A stretch of DNA of 32,332 nucleotides from Puerhibacterium puerhi. GTDB taxonomy: Bacteria > Actinomycetota > Actinomycetes > Actinomycetales > Cellulomonadaceae. A model generated the notes under the pieces. That model ran no database searches. It saw only the letters and a list, made by a program, of their open reading frames with translations, and was not told where the DNA came from. The translations under genes and the position numbers were made by a program. Location: contig NZ_WUWN01000032.1 in the NCBI RefSeq assembly GCF_009846865.1, forward strand, positions 1 to 32,332, in the 5' to 3' direction. This document shows positions 16,443-24,258 of the stretch, piece after piece (position 1 is the stretch's first letter; the number at the start of each line of letters is the position of its first letter).

Positions 16443-17066
16443 ATGGCGCTGCTGACAGCAGAGGACATCCTCAACAAGAAGTTCTCGGCGACGAAGTTCC
16501 GCGAGGGCTACGACGTGGAGGAGGTCGACGACTTCCTCGACGAGGTGGTGAGGACCCTCACGGCCGTCCAGGAGGAGAACGACGACCTCCGGTCGAAGCT
16601 CGCCGCCGCCGAGCGCCGGGTCGCCGAGCTGTCCCGCTCCGACGCCGCCGCCGCCTCGCAGCCCGCCCCTGTCGCCGCCCCGGCCCCGGCACCCACCCCG
16701 GCCCCGGCCCCGGTGCAGAAGGCGGCCGAGCCCGAGTCGGCCACCGGGATGCTCCAGCTGGCCCAGAAGCTGCACGACGACTACGTGCGCTCGGGCCAGG
16801 AGGAGGGCGACCGCCTGATCTCCGAGGCCAAGGCCGAGGGGGCGCGCATCGTCCGCGAGGCGGAGGAGACCAGCCACCGCACGCTGTCGCAGCTCGAGCA
16901 GGAGCGCTCGCTCCTGGAGCGCAAGATCGACGAGCTGCGCCTCTTCGAGCGCGACTACCGCACCCGCCTCAAGAGCTTCCTGCAGAACCTGCTCGGCGAC
17001 CTCGACGCCCGCGGCTCGGCGCTCCCGCCCCGCAACAACGCGCAGGCCTCCACGCCGCAGATCTGA
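16443..17066 (+). CDS. divIVA: Polar growth protein DivIVA (Wag31)
   Basis: Coiled-coil protein that marks curved membrane at poles and septa; in actinobacteria it directs polar wall synthesis. The protein has 207 residues. Residues 3-40 form the DivIVA lipid-binding domain, with NKKFSATKFREGYDVEEVDDFLDEV, one of the clearest signatures in the window when read in pieces. A first coiled coil spans about 40-65, then a Pro/Ala linker at about 68-97, then a long second coiled coil from about 100 to 195 rich in Glu, Arg and Leu. The ATG is the first codon of the conserved domain and has GAGGTG upstream. It closes the dcw cluster. Confidence 0.95.
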   Translation: MALLTAEDILNKKFSATKFREGYDVEEVDDFLDEVVRTLTAVQEENDDLRSKLAAAERRVAELSRSDAAAASQPAPVAAPAPAPTPAPAPVQKAAEPESATGMLQLAQKLHDDYVRSGQEEGDRLISEAKAEGARIVREAEETSHRTLSQLEQERSLLERKIDELRLFERDYRTRLKSFLQNLLGDLDARGSALPPRNNAQASTPQI

Positions 17067-17119
17067 CGGCACGCCGACGGCCGCGCAGGCCGCGGTCGCG
17101 GGTCACCTCAGACCCCGTC

Positions 17120-17180
17120 CGGACGGGCCCGCACAACCACCCGCACCCCGTGTGCGACGTGGGTTGTGCGGGCCCGTCCG
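17120..17180. repeat. 19-bp perfect inverted repeat upstream of the TraR-family gene
   Basis: The arms at 17120-17138 and 17162-17180 are exact reverse complements (19 bp) around a 23-nt spacer. As RNA this is a stable hairpin 53 nt after divIVA, so it may be a terminator. The right arm also contains the -35 hexamer of the next gene's putative promoter, so it may instead be an operator for a dimeric regulator. Confidence 0.85.
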
Positions 17181-17192
17181 CGCACTTACGCT
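17164..17192 (+). promoter_or_regulatory. Putative promoter of the TraR/DksA-family gene
   Basis: TTGTGC (17164-17169) and TACGCT (17187-17192) are separated by 17 nt. Transcription would start near 17200, leaving a leader of about 45 nt with AAGGGG before ATG 17244. The -35 lies inside the right arm of a 19-bp inverted repeat. Confidence 0.6.
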
Positions 17193-17243
17193 GCGGGGAC
17201 TCCGTAGCCAGCCGGGCGAGGAGCGGGCCGACAAGGGGCAGCG

Positions 17244-17705
17244 ATGACGAAGCTCTCGACCACCGCGCGTGCCGCGATCTCCCAGACCTTCCCGAACCTC
17301 GCTCGCGACGTGCGCAGCTTCCCGGTCCGCGACGGCGAGGAGCCCTGGACCCTCGCCGAGATCGAGGAGCTCGCCGCACTGCTGCTCGAGGACCGCGGCC
17401 GGCTCGAGGCCGAGCTCGCCGCCGCGGACCGCGAGCTCAGCGACCTGCTGCGCAACTCCGGCGACGGGGCCGGCGACGACCAGGCCGACTACGGCTCGAG
17501 CGCGCTGGAGCGCGAGCACGAGCTGACGCTGGTCAACAACCTGCGGGACCTGCTGGCCCAGACGCGCCACGCGATCGACCGCATCAAGGCGGGCACCTAC
17601 GCCACGTGCGAGATCACGGGGCTGCCCATCGGCAAGGCGCGGCTGCAGGCGTTCCCGCGCGCGACCCTCTCCGTCGAGGCGAAGGCGCGCGAGGAGCGGC
17701 GCTGA
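17244..17705 (+). CDS. TraR/DksA-family protein with degenerate zinc finger
   Basis: Small protein of 153 residues from the DksA/TraR C4-type family, whose members bind RNA polymerase through the secondary channel. A coiled coil spans about 37-70 and a second helix about 85-115. The finger region is G117-T-Y-A-T-C122-E-I-T-G, followed by KARLQAFPRATLSVEA. Only one of the four zinc cysteines remains (C122); the others are replaced at T125, S143 and A146. As far as I recall, this degeneration is usual for the actinobacterial branch found near lspA. The acidic D-x-x-D tip of DksA is not evident where expected, so a DksA-like effect on transcription is uncertain. It probably has its own promoter. 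Confidence 0.8.
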   Translation: MTKLSTTARAAISQTFPNLARDVRSFPVRDGEEPWTLAEIEELAALLLEDRGRLEAELAAADRELSDLLRNSGDGAGDDQADYGSSALEREHELTLVNNLRDLLAQTRHAIDRIKAGTYATCEITGLPIGKARLQAFPRATLSVEAKAREERR

Positions 17706-17736
17706 GCCGCTGAGCCCGGGCGCCGCCCGGCGCCCC

Positions 17737-17742
17737 TAGACT
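17737..17742 (+). promoter_or_regulatory. Putative -10 box of lspA (leaderless)
   Basis: TAGACT lies 8 nt before ATG 17751, with no Shine-Dalgarno sequence between. Identical boxes precede dnaE and hisD. Confidence 0.5.
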
Positions 17743-17750
17743 GGCGGGCG

Positions 17751-18404
17751 ATGTCCAGAACCCCCGCCCCGCAGGCGTCCGCCCGGTCGCGGCGCCTGAC
17801 CGCGCTCGCCGTCGTCCTGACCGTCGTCGTCCTGGCGGCCGACCAGCTCACGAAGTGGTGGGCGCTGTCGGCGCTCGTCCACGGCGACGAGCCCGTCCGG
17901 CTGGTCGGCGACCTGCTGTCGTTCCGGCTGATCTTCAACGACGGCGCCGCGCTGTCCATCGGCGGGGGCATGACGTGGCTGCTGACCATCGTCGTGGTGG
18001 TGGTCGTCGCGGTCATCGTGCGCCAGCTGCGCCGCATCGGCTCGCGCGGCTGGGCGGTGGCGCTCGGCATGCTGCTCGGCGGGGCCCTCGGCAACCTCGT
18101 CGACCGGCTCGCGCGCGACCCCGGCTTCGCCCAGGGCCACGTCGTCGACTTCATCGACTACGCCGGGTTCTTCGTCGGCAACGTCGCGGACATCGCCATC
18201 GTGGCGGCCGCCGCGCTGATCATCGTGCTGTCGCTGCGCGGCATCGGCGTGGACGGGCGGCGCGAGGGCGAGGACCACGACGGGCAGGAGCGCGCGGGGG
18301 CGGCGCCCGCCGAGGCCGCGCCCACCGAGGCCGCGCCCCGCGGCGCCGGCGAGGTCGGCGCCGACGGGCCGGCACGGCCGGTCGAGCGGTCCGAGGAGCC
18401 CTGA
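17751..18404 (+). CDS. lspA: Lipoprotein signal peptidase LspA
   Basis: Aspartyl membrane protease that cleaves the signal peptide of lipidated prolipoproteins. The protein has 217 residues with four hydrophobic helices. The catalytic pair is D118 (GNLVDR) and D147 (GNVADIAI). The conserved NxGAAFS-like motif reads NDGAALS, so Leu replaces the usual Phe. After the last helix a hydrophilic Ala/Glu/Gly-rich tail of about 50 residues includes a tandem PTEAAP-type repeat, longer than in E. coli LspA. The stop overlaps the rluD ATG by one base, so the two are co-expressed, a widespread pairing in bacteria. Confidence 0.94.
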   Translation: MSRTPAPQASARSRRLTALAVVLTVVVLAADQLTKWWALSALVHGDEPVRLVGDLLSFRLIFNDGAALSIGGGMTWLLTIVVVVVVAVIVRQLRRIGSRGWAVALGMLLGGALGNLVDRLARDPGFAQGHVVDFIDYAGFFVGNVADIAIVAAAALIIVLSLRGIGVDGRREGEDHDGQERAGAAPAEAAPTEAAPRGAGEVGADGPARPVERSEEP

Positions 18405-19333
18405 TGGCGCTGCGCACGCTGCCGGTGCCCGACGGGCTCGCCGGCGAGCGCGTCGACGCGGCGCTGGCGCGCATGCTCGGGTTCTCGCGCACCCAGGCCG
18501 CCGAGCTCGCCGCGGCCGGCTCGGTACGCCTCGACGGGCGCGAGGTCGGCAAGTCCGACCGGCTGCCAGCCGGCGGCTGGCTGGAGGTGGACGTGCCGGA
18601 CCCGCGCGCGCAGGCCGCGCCGGAGCCCGAGCCCGTGCCCGGGATGGGCATCGCCTACGAGGACGACGACGTCGTCGTCGTGGACAAGCCGGTCGGCGTC
18701 GCGGCGCACCCGTCGCCGGGCTGGACGGGTCCGACGGTGGTCGGCGCGCTCGCCGCGGCCGGCTACCGCGTCTCCACCTCGGGCGCCGCCGAGCGTCAGG
18801 GCATCGTGCACCGCCTGGACGTGGGGACGTCGGGGCTCATGGTCGTGGCCAAGAGCGAGGCGGCGTACTCGGCGCTCAAGCGGGCGTTCAAGGAGCGCAC
18901 GGTCGACAAGGTCTACCACGCGCTCGCGCAGGGGCACCCGGAGCCGACGGTGGGCACGGTGGACGCGCCGATCGGCCGGCACCCGAGCGCCGACTACAAG
19001 TTCGCCGTCGTCGCCGACGGCAAGCCGTCGGTGACCCACTACGAGGTGCTGGAGATGCTGCCGGCCGCCTCGCTGGTGGAGGTGCACCTGGAGACGGGCC
19101 GCACCCACCAGATCCGCGTGCACTTCTCCGCCCTGCGCCACCCGCTCGTCGGGGACCTCACGTACGGCGCCGACCCGGTCCTGGCCTCGAAGGTGGGGCT
19201 GACGCGCCAGTGGCTGCACGCCGTGCGGCTGGGCTTCGCGCACCCGCTGACCGGCCGGTGGGTCGAGGTCACCAGCGAGTACCCGCAGGACCTCGCGCAC
19301 GCGCTGGAGACGGTCCGCGCGGCGTACCGCTGA
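18404..19333 (+). CDS. RluA/RluD-family 23S rRNA pseudouridine synthase
   Basis: Isomerises specific uridines to pseudouridine in RNA. The protein has 309 residues. An S4 RNA-binding domain covers about residues 10-65 ([21 protein letters not shown]), followed by the catalytic domain with HRLD139[11 protein letters not shown], where D139 is the nucleophile. The C-terminal part has [26 protein letters not shown] at 18393-18398 supports the ATG, which overlaps the lspA stop. The domain layout fits RluD best, but the exact target site cannot be read from sequence. A terminator-like hairpin follows. Confidence 0.92.
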   Translation: MALRTLPVPDGLAGERVDAALARMLGFSRTQAAELAAAGSVRLDGREVGKSDRLPAGGWLEVDVPDPRAQAAPEPEPVPGMGIAYEDDDVVVVDKPVGVAAHPSPGWTGPTVVGALAAAGYRVSTSGAAERQGIVHRLDVGTSGLMVVAKSEAAYSALKRAFKERTVDKVYHALAQGHPEPTVGTVDAPIGRHPSADYKFAVVADGKPSVTHYEVLEMLPAASLVEVHLETGRTHQIRVHFSALRHPLVGDLTYGADPVLASKVGLTRQWLHAVRLGFAHPLTGRWVEVTSEYPQDLAHALETVRAAYR

Positions 19334-19340
19334 CGCGCCC

Positions 19341-19365
19341 GCCGGCACGCCGGCCGCGTGCCGGC
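19341..19365 (+). terminator. Hairpin after the RluD-family gene
   Basis: GCCGGCACGC (19341-19350) and GCGTGCCGGC (19356-19365) form a perfect 10-bp stem with a 5-nt loop, 8 nt after the stop. It separates this operon from dnaE. There is no T-tract. Confidence 0.6.
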
Positions 19366-19396
19366 CGCGGCGGTCCCGGCTGTCGGTGGAGGCTCC

Positions 19397-19402
19397 TAGA
19401 CT
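19397..19402 (+). promoter_or_regulatory. Putative -10 box of dnaE (leaderless)
   Basis: TAGACT lies 7 nt before ATG 19410. This supports the ATG over an in-frame GTG at 19386, which would place the box inside the coding sequence. Confidence 0.5.
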
Positions 19403-19409
19403 CGACCGC

Positions 19410-22400
19410 ATGCCAGACTCGCCGGACTTCGTCCACCTGCACGTGCACACCGAGTTCTCGATGCTCGACGGGGCGGCGCGCATCGGGGACCTCGTCGACG
19501 AGGTCGCCCGGCAGGGGCAGAAGGCCGTGGCGATCACCGACCACGGGTACCTGTTCGGCGCCTTCGAGTTCTGGTCGCAGGCGACGAAGAAGGGCATCAA
19601 GCCCATCATCGGCGTCGAGGCGTACATCACCCCGGGCACCAGCCGCTTCGACCAGACGCGCGTGCGCTACGGCCAGCAGGGGCAGGAGGCCGACGACGTC
19701 TCGGCCCGCGGCGCGTACACCCACATGACGCTGTGGGCCAAGAACAACGAGGGCATGCACAACCTGTTCCGGGCGTCGTCGCTGGCGTCGCTCGAGGGGC
19801 AGATGGGCAAGTGGCCGCGCATGGACCGCGAGCTGCTCGAGCGCTACAGCCCGGGCCTGATGGCCACGACCGGCTGCCCGTCCGGCGAGATCCAGACCCG
19901 CCTGCGCCTGGGCCAGTGGGACGAGGCGCTGCGCGCGGCCGGCGAGCTGCAGGACATCTTCGGCAAGGACGACTTCTACGTCGAGCTGATGGACCACGGC
20001 CTGGAGATCGAGACCCGGGTCACCCAGGACCTGCTGCGCCTGGCGAAGGAGATCGGCGCGCCCCTGGTCGCCACCAACGACCTCCACTACGTCAAGGAGG
20101 AGGACGCGACGAGCCAGGAGGCGCTGCTCGCGATCAACTCCGGCTCGACGCTGGACGACCCCAACCGCTTCAAGTTCGACGGCACCGGGTACTACGTGAA
20201 GTCGTCGGCGGAGATGGCGCACCTGTTCCGGGAGCTGCCGGAGGCCGTGAGCAACACCCTGCTCATCGCCGAGAAGTGCGACGTCTCGTTCGACACCAAG
20301 GCGAACTACATGCCGAAGTTCCCCGTCCCCGAGGGCGAGGACGAGATCTCGTGGTTCGTCAAGGAGGTCGAGCGAGGGATCGAGCGGCGCTACCCGCAGG
20401 GCGCGTCCGACGCCGTGCGGGCCCAGGCCAAGTACGAGGTCGACGTCATCATCCAGATGGGCTTCCCGGGGTACTTCCTCGTGGTCGCCGACTTCATCAA
20501 CTGGTCCAAGTCCCAGGGCATCCGCGTGGGGCCGGGCCGTGGGTCCGCCGCCGGCTCGATGGTCGCCTACCTCATGGGCATCACCGAGCTCGACCCGCTC
20601 GAGCACGGGCTGATCTTCGAGCGCTTCCTCAACCCCGAGCGCGTGTCGATGCCCGACGTCGACGTCGACTTCGACGAGCGCCGGCGCGGCGAGGCGATCA
20701 AGTACGTCACCGAGAAGTACGGCTCGGACCGCGTGGCCCAGATCGTCACCTACGGCACGATCAAGGCCAAGCAGGCCATCAAGGACTCCGCCCGCCTGCT
20801 CGGCATGCCGTTCGCGATGGGGGAGAAGCTCACCAAGGCGATGCCGCCGGCGGTGATGGGCAAGGACATCCCGCTGTCGGGCATCTTCGACCCGCAGCAC
20901 CCGCGCTACCCCGAGGCGGGCGAGTTCCGCCAGGTGCACGACACCGACCCGGAGGCGCAGCGCGTCGTCGAGCTCGCGCGCGGCATCGAGGGCCTGAAGC
21001 GGCAGTGGGGCGTGCACGCGGCGGGCGTCATCATGTCGAGCGAGCCGCTGATCGACATCATCCCGATCATGAAGCGCCCGCAGGACGGCGCGGTCATCAC
21101 GCAGTTCGACTACCCGACGTCCGAGGGCCTGGGCCTGATCAAGATGGACTTCCTCGGGCTGCGCAACCTCACGATCCTCGACGACGCGCTCGAGAACATC
21201 GTGAACAACGGCAAGGAGCCGGTCGCGATCGAGCACGTCCCGCTCGACGACAAGCCGACGTACGAGCTGCTCGGCCGCGGCGACACGCTGGGCGTGTTCC
21301 AGCTCGACGGCGGGCCGATGCGCGCCCTGCTGCGCCAGATGCGCCCGGACAACTTCGAGGACATCTCCGCCGTCATCGCCCTGTACCGGCCCGGGCCGAT
21401 GGGCATGAACTCCCACACCAACTACGCGCTGCGCAAGAACGGCCTGCAGCAGATCACGCCGATCCACCCGGAGCTGGCCGAGCCGCTCGCGGAGGTCCTC
21501 GACACCACCTACGGCCTGATCGTCTACCAGGAGCAGGTGCAGAAGGCCGCGCAGGTGCTCGCTGGCTACTCGCTCGGCCAGGCCGACCTGCTGCGCCGCG
21601 CGATGGGCAAGAAGAAGAAGGAGATCCTCGACAAGGAGTTCGTGCCCTTCCAGGCGGGCATGCGCGAGCGGGGCTACTCCGACGGCGCGATCCAGGCGGT
21701 GTGGGACACCCTCGTGCCGTTCGCCGGCTACGCCTTCAACAAGGCGCACTCCGCCGGGTACGGCCTGGTGTCGTACTGGACGGCCTACCTCAAGGCGAAC
21801 TACCCGGCCGAGTACATGGCGGGCCTGCTGCAGTCCACCCGAGAGGACAAGGACAAGCTCGCCCTCTACCTCAACGAGTGCCGCCGGATGCACATCACGG
21901 TGCTGCCGCCGGACGTCAACGACTCCGCCGCCAAGTTCACCGCCGTCGGCGACGACATCCGCTTCGGCCTGTCCGGCGTGCGCAACGTGGGCACCAACGT
22001 GGTCGAGGCGATCATCGCCGCCCGCGAGGAGAAGGGCGCCTTCACCTCCTTCACCGACTTCCTGGACAAGGTGCCGGCCGTGGTGTGCAACAAGCGCACC
22101 ATCGAGTCGCTGATCAAGGCCGGCGCGTTCGACTCGCTCGGCCACACCCGGCGCGCGCTGCTCGTGGTGCACGAGCAGGCGGTGGACTCGGTCATCTCCG
22201 TCAAGCGCAAGGAGGCGGAGGGCCAGTTCGACCTCTTCGCCGGCTTCGGCGGCGAGGACGAGCCGGCCGTGTCCTTCGCCGTCGAGGTGCCCGACCTGCC
22301 CGACTGGGAGAAGAAGCAGAAGCTCGCGTTCGAGCGCGAGATGCTCGGCCTGTACGTGTCCGACCACCCGCTGTCCGGGCTCGAGCACGTGCTCGCGCGC

Positions 22401-22940
22401 TCGGCGGACACCTCGATCGCCTCGCTGGTCACGGACGAGGGCCGGGCCGAGAACTCGGTGGTCACCGTCGCCGGCCTCATCACCTCGCTGCAGCGCAAGA
22501 TGAGCAAGAACGGCAACCCGTGGGCCGCGGTGACGCTCGAGGACCTCGAGGGCTCGGTCGAGGTGATGTTCTTCGGCGAGACGTATCTGGCGTACTCCAC
22601 GGCGCTGGCGGAGGACCAGGTGGTCGCCATCCGCGGGCGGGTCCGGCGGCGCGACGACCAGCTGTCGCTGCAGGCCATGGAGGTGTCGCTGCCCGACACC
22701 TCGGCCGTCGCCGACGCGCCGGTCCAGGTGACCGTGCCGCACACGCGCTGCATCGAGCCCACCATGGCGCGGCTGCGCGAGGTGCTCGCCACCCACCCGG
22801 GGTCGGCCGAGGTGCACGTGACCGTCGCCGAGCCGGGCAAGCGCACCGTCGTGCGCGCCGCCGACACCCTGCGCGTGGAGAAGTCGCCGGCGCTGTTCGG
22901 CGACCTCAAGGCGCTGCTCGGCCCGAGCTGCCTCGGGTGA
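19410..22940 (+). CDS. dnaE: DNA polymerase III alpha subunit DnaE
   Basis: Catalytic subunit of the replicative DNA polymerase (DnaE1 type). The protein has 1176 residues. The PHP domain begins at once with H9-L-H11-V-H13, followed by the family C polymerase core with the catalytic acidic motif at D416 and D418 in MPDVDVDFDERR. The fingers region has FNKAHSAGYGLVSYWTAYLKANYP, and a tandem helix-hairpin-helix region and a C-terminal OB-fold (VVTVAGLITSLQRKMSKNG) follow. The length matches replicative DnaE1 and exceeds the usual error-prone DnaE2, and no ImuB-type partner is nearby. The start at 19410 fits the family N-terminus. The stop overlaps the Nudix gene by GTGA. Confidence 0.97.
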   Translation: MPDSPDFVHLHVHTEFSMLDGAARIGDLVDEVARQGQKAVAITDHGYLFGAFEFWSQATKKGIKPIIGVEAYITPGTSRFDQTRVRYGQQGQEADDVSARGAYTHMTLWAKNNEGMHNLFRASSLASLEGQMGKWPRMDRELLERYSPGLMATTGCPSGEIQTRLRLGQWDEALRAAGELQDIFGKDDFYVELMDHGLEIETRVTQDLLRLAKEIGAPLVATNDLHYVKEEDATSQEALLAINSGSTLDDPNRFKFDGTGYYVKSSAEMAHLFRELPEAVSNTLLIAEKCDVSFDTKANYMPKFPVPEGEDEISWFVKEVERGIERRYPQGASDAVRAQAKYEVDVIIQMGFPGYFLVVADFINWSKSQGIRVGPGRGSAAGSMVAYLMGITELDPLEHGLIFERFLNPERVSMPDVDVDFDERRRGEAIKYVTEKYGSDRVAQIVTYGTIKAKQAIKDSARLLGMPFAMGEKLTKAMPPAVMGKDIPLSGIFDPQHPRYPEAGEFRQVHDTDPEAQRVVELARGIEGLKRQWGVHAAGVIMSSEPLIDIIPIMKRPQDGAVITQFDYPTSEGLGLIKMDFLGLRNLTILDDALENIVNNGKEPVAIEHVPLDDKPTYELLGRGDTLGVFQLDGGPMRALLRQMRPDNFEDISAVIALYRPGPMGMNSHTNYALRKNGLQQITPIHPELAEPLAEVLDTTYGLIVYQEQVQKAAQVLAGYSLGQADLLRRAMGKKKKEILDKEFVPFQAGMRERGYSDGAIQAVWDTLVPFAGYAFNKAHSAGYGLVSYWTAYLKANYPAEYMAGLLQSTREDKDKLALYLNECRRMHITVLPPDVNDSAAKFTAVGDDIRFGLSGVRNVGTNVVEAIIAAREEKGAFTSFTDFLDKVPAVVCNKRTIESLIKAGAFDSLGHTRRALLVVHEQAVDSVISVKRKEAEGQFDLFAGFGGEDEPAVSFAVEVPDLPDWEKKQKLAFEREMLGLYVSDHPLSGLEHVLARSADTSIASLVTDEGRAENSVVTVAGLITSLQRKMSKNGNPWAAVTLEDLEGSVEVMFFGETYLAYSTALAEDQVVAIRGRVRRRDDQLSLQAMEVSLPDTSAVADAPVQVTVPHTRCIEPTMARLREVLATHPGSAEVHVTVAEPGKRTVVRAADTLRVEKSPALFGDLKALLGPSCLG

Positions 22941-23539
22941 GCGGCGCCGGGTCGGGGACGGGGCCGGGGACGACGCCGGAAGCAGCGCCGGTGACGGAGA
23001 CGGGGCCGGGCGTGGCCCGCGGCGGCTGGGACGACGGGACGGCGGACCACCGCTTCCGCGTCGTGCCGGCGGCCTACGTCTACCTGCTGCGCGACGCCGC
23101 CGGCGAGGCGCGGCGCGAGGTCCTGCTGCAGCTGCGGCGGGGCACCGGCTTCATGGACGGGCACTGGGCCGCCGCCGCGGCCGGGCACGTCGAGCCGGGG
23201 GAGTCGGTGGTCGCCGCGGCCGTCCGCGAGGCCCGGGAGGAGCTCGACGTGGCGGTCGGCGAGGCGGACCTCGTGCCGCTCACCGTGATGCACCGCGGGC
23301 AGCCGGGCGGCCCGGCGCTGGAGCAGCGCATGGACGTCTTCTTCGCGGCCACGCGGTGGGAGGGCACGCCGCGCCGGGTCGAGGCGGCGAAGGCGGCGGC
23401 GGTGCGCTGGTTCCCGCTCGACGCGCTGCCCGACCCCGTGGTGCCGCACGAGCGCCGCGTGCTCGAGGCGATGCTGGCGGCCGGGCCCGGCGGCGACGTG
23501 CCGCGGCTGCTCACCGACGGGTTCGGCGCCGGCGCCTGA
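22937..23539 (+). CDS. Nudix hydrolase
   Basis: Hydrolase of nucleoside diphosphate derivatives, 200 residues. The Nudix box is complete: G83-x5-E89-x7-R97-E98-x2-E101-E102, reading GHVEPGES then REAREELDV. The frame before it has PAAYVYLLRD and LLQLRRGTGFMDGHW, typical of mutator-type Nudix proteins. The GTG overlaps the dnaE stop (GTGA), which favours coupling. The first 25 or so residues are Gly/Thr/Pro-rich, and an in-frame GTG at 22991 would remove most of them, so the start is uncertain. Proximity to dnaE makes nucleotide-pool cleansing tempting, but the substrate is unknown. Confidence 0.9.
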   Translation: MSGAGSGTGPGTTPEAAPVTETGPGVARGGWDDGTADHRFRVVPAAYVYLLRDAAGEARREVLLQLRRGTGFMDGHWAAAAAGHVEPGESVVAAAVREAREELDVAVGEADLVPLTVMHRGQPGGPALEQRMDVFFAATRWEGTPRRVEAAKAAAVRWFPLDALPDPVVPHERRVLEAMLAAGPGGDVPRLLTDGFGAGA

Positions 23540-23564
23540 GCGCCCGGGGAGCACGGGGCGCGGC

Positions 23565-23570
23565 TACGCT
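23565..23570 (+). promoter_or_regulatory. Putative -10 box of the PPOX gene (leaderless)
   Basis: TACGCT lies 6 nt before GTG 23577. No Shine-Dalgarno sequence is present between box and start. Confidence 0.45.
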
Positions 23571-23576
23571 CGGCCC

Positions 23577-23981
23577 GTGCTGCGCCTGAACCCCGAACAG
23601 CTCGTCTTCGTCACCGAGCGGCACCTGGCCACGCTCACCACGCTGCGCGCAGACGGCTCGCCGCACGTGACGCCGGTGCGGTTCACCTGGGACGCCGCAC
23701 GCGGCGTCGCCCTGATGACCACCCAGCGCACCTCGGCCAAGGCCGCCAACGCCCGGCGCCGCGCGCCGTCGGGCGCGCCGCCGCGCGCGGCGCTGTGCCA
23801 GGTCGACGGCGGCCGGTGGCTCACGCTCGAGGGCACTGTCGAGGTCGACGAGTCCCCCGAGGCGGTGGCGGACGCCGTCGCGCGCCACGAGCGGCGCTAC
23901 CACCGGCTCGAGCCCGACCCGCTGCGCGTGGTGCTGCGGCTCGTGGCCGACCGCGCGATGGCCAGCACCTACATGGACTGA
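23577..23981 (+). CDS. PPOX-class flavin/F420-dependent oxidoreductase
   Basis: Small split-barrel protein of 134 residues in the pyridoxamine 5'-phosphate oxidase-like superfamily. The family pattern is visible in HLATLTTLRADGSPHVTPVRF near the N-terminus, then GVALMTTQRTSAKAANARR, then the VDGGRWLTLEGTVEV strand pair. Actinobacterial members usually bind coenzyme F420 or FMN or heme-like cofactors, and the substrate cannot be inferred. The gene stands alone, 37 nt after the Nudix gene and convergent with the S4 gene, whose end lies 12 nt away. Confidence 0.85.
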   Translation: MLRLNPEQLVFVTERHLATLTTLRADGSPHVTPVRFTWDAARGVALMTTQRTSAKAANARRRAPSGAPPRAALCQVDGGRWLTLEGTVEVDESPEAVADAVARHERRYHRLEPDPLRVVLRLVADRAMASTYMD

Positions 23982-23993
23982 CGGTCGCGCCGG

Positions 23994-24236
23994 TCAGCCG
24001 ACCTGCGCCGACTCCTCGCCCTGCGGCCCGCTGACCGTCACGACGTCGCCGCGCACGAGCTGGCGCCCGCGACGCGTCTCCACCTCACCGTTGACCCGGA
24101 CCTCGCCGTCCGTGACCAGGTCGCGCGCGTGCGTCCCGGTCTCGGCGAGGCCGGCGAGCTTGAGGAACTGCCCGAGCCGGATGACGTCGTCGCGGATCGG
24201 CACGGGCGGGGCGCTGGGGCGGCTCATGACCCCCAT
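23994..24236 (-). CDS. Small S4-domain RNA-binding protein
   Basis: Protein of 80 residues that is almost wholly one S4 domain: IRLGQFLKLAGLAETGTHA, then DLVTDGEVRVNGEVETRRG and RQLVRGDVVTV. Single-domain S4 proteins of the YbcJ/YaaA type bind structured RNA and some act with ribosomes. Two ATG codons are possible, at 24236 and at 24227. A GGGGAG lies too close to the first and about 11 nt from the second, so the start is uncertain by three codons. It is divergent from hisD with a 22-nt gap and convergent with the PPOX gene. The domain call is firm; the target is unknown. Confidence 0.85.
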   Translation of the reverse strand: MGVMSRPSAPPVPIRDDVIRLGQFLKLAGLAETGTHARDLVTDGEVRVNGEVETRRGRQLVRGDVVTVSGPQGEESAQVG

Positions 24237-24246
24237 TCTCCCCGCC

Positions 24247-24252
24247 TAGACT
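24247..24252 (+). promoter_or_regulatory. Putative -10 box of hisD (leaderless)
   Basis: TAGACT lies 6 nt before GTG 24259, in the 22-nt gap between the divergent S4 gene and hisD. Any -35 would fall inside the S4 gene. Confidence 0.5.
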
Positions 24253-24258
24253 GGCCGG

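Noticed and set aside
19269-22817. Minus-strand open frame of 1182 codons opposite dnaE
   Set aside because: dnaE is unambiguous on the plus strand; the antisense translation is rich in Leu/His/Arg/Val repeats and has no recognisable domain.
23976-24000. Possible bidirectional terminator between PPOX and the S4 gene
   Set aside because: Only a 5-bp CTGAC/GTCAG stem can be drawn, too weak to call.
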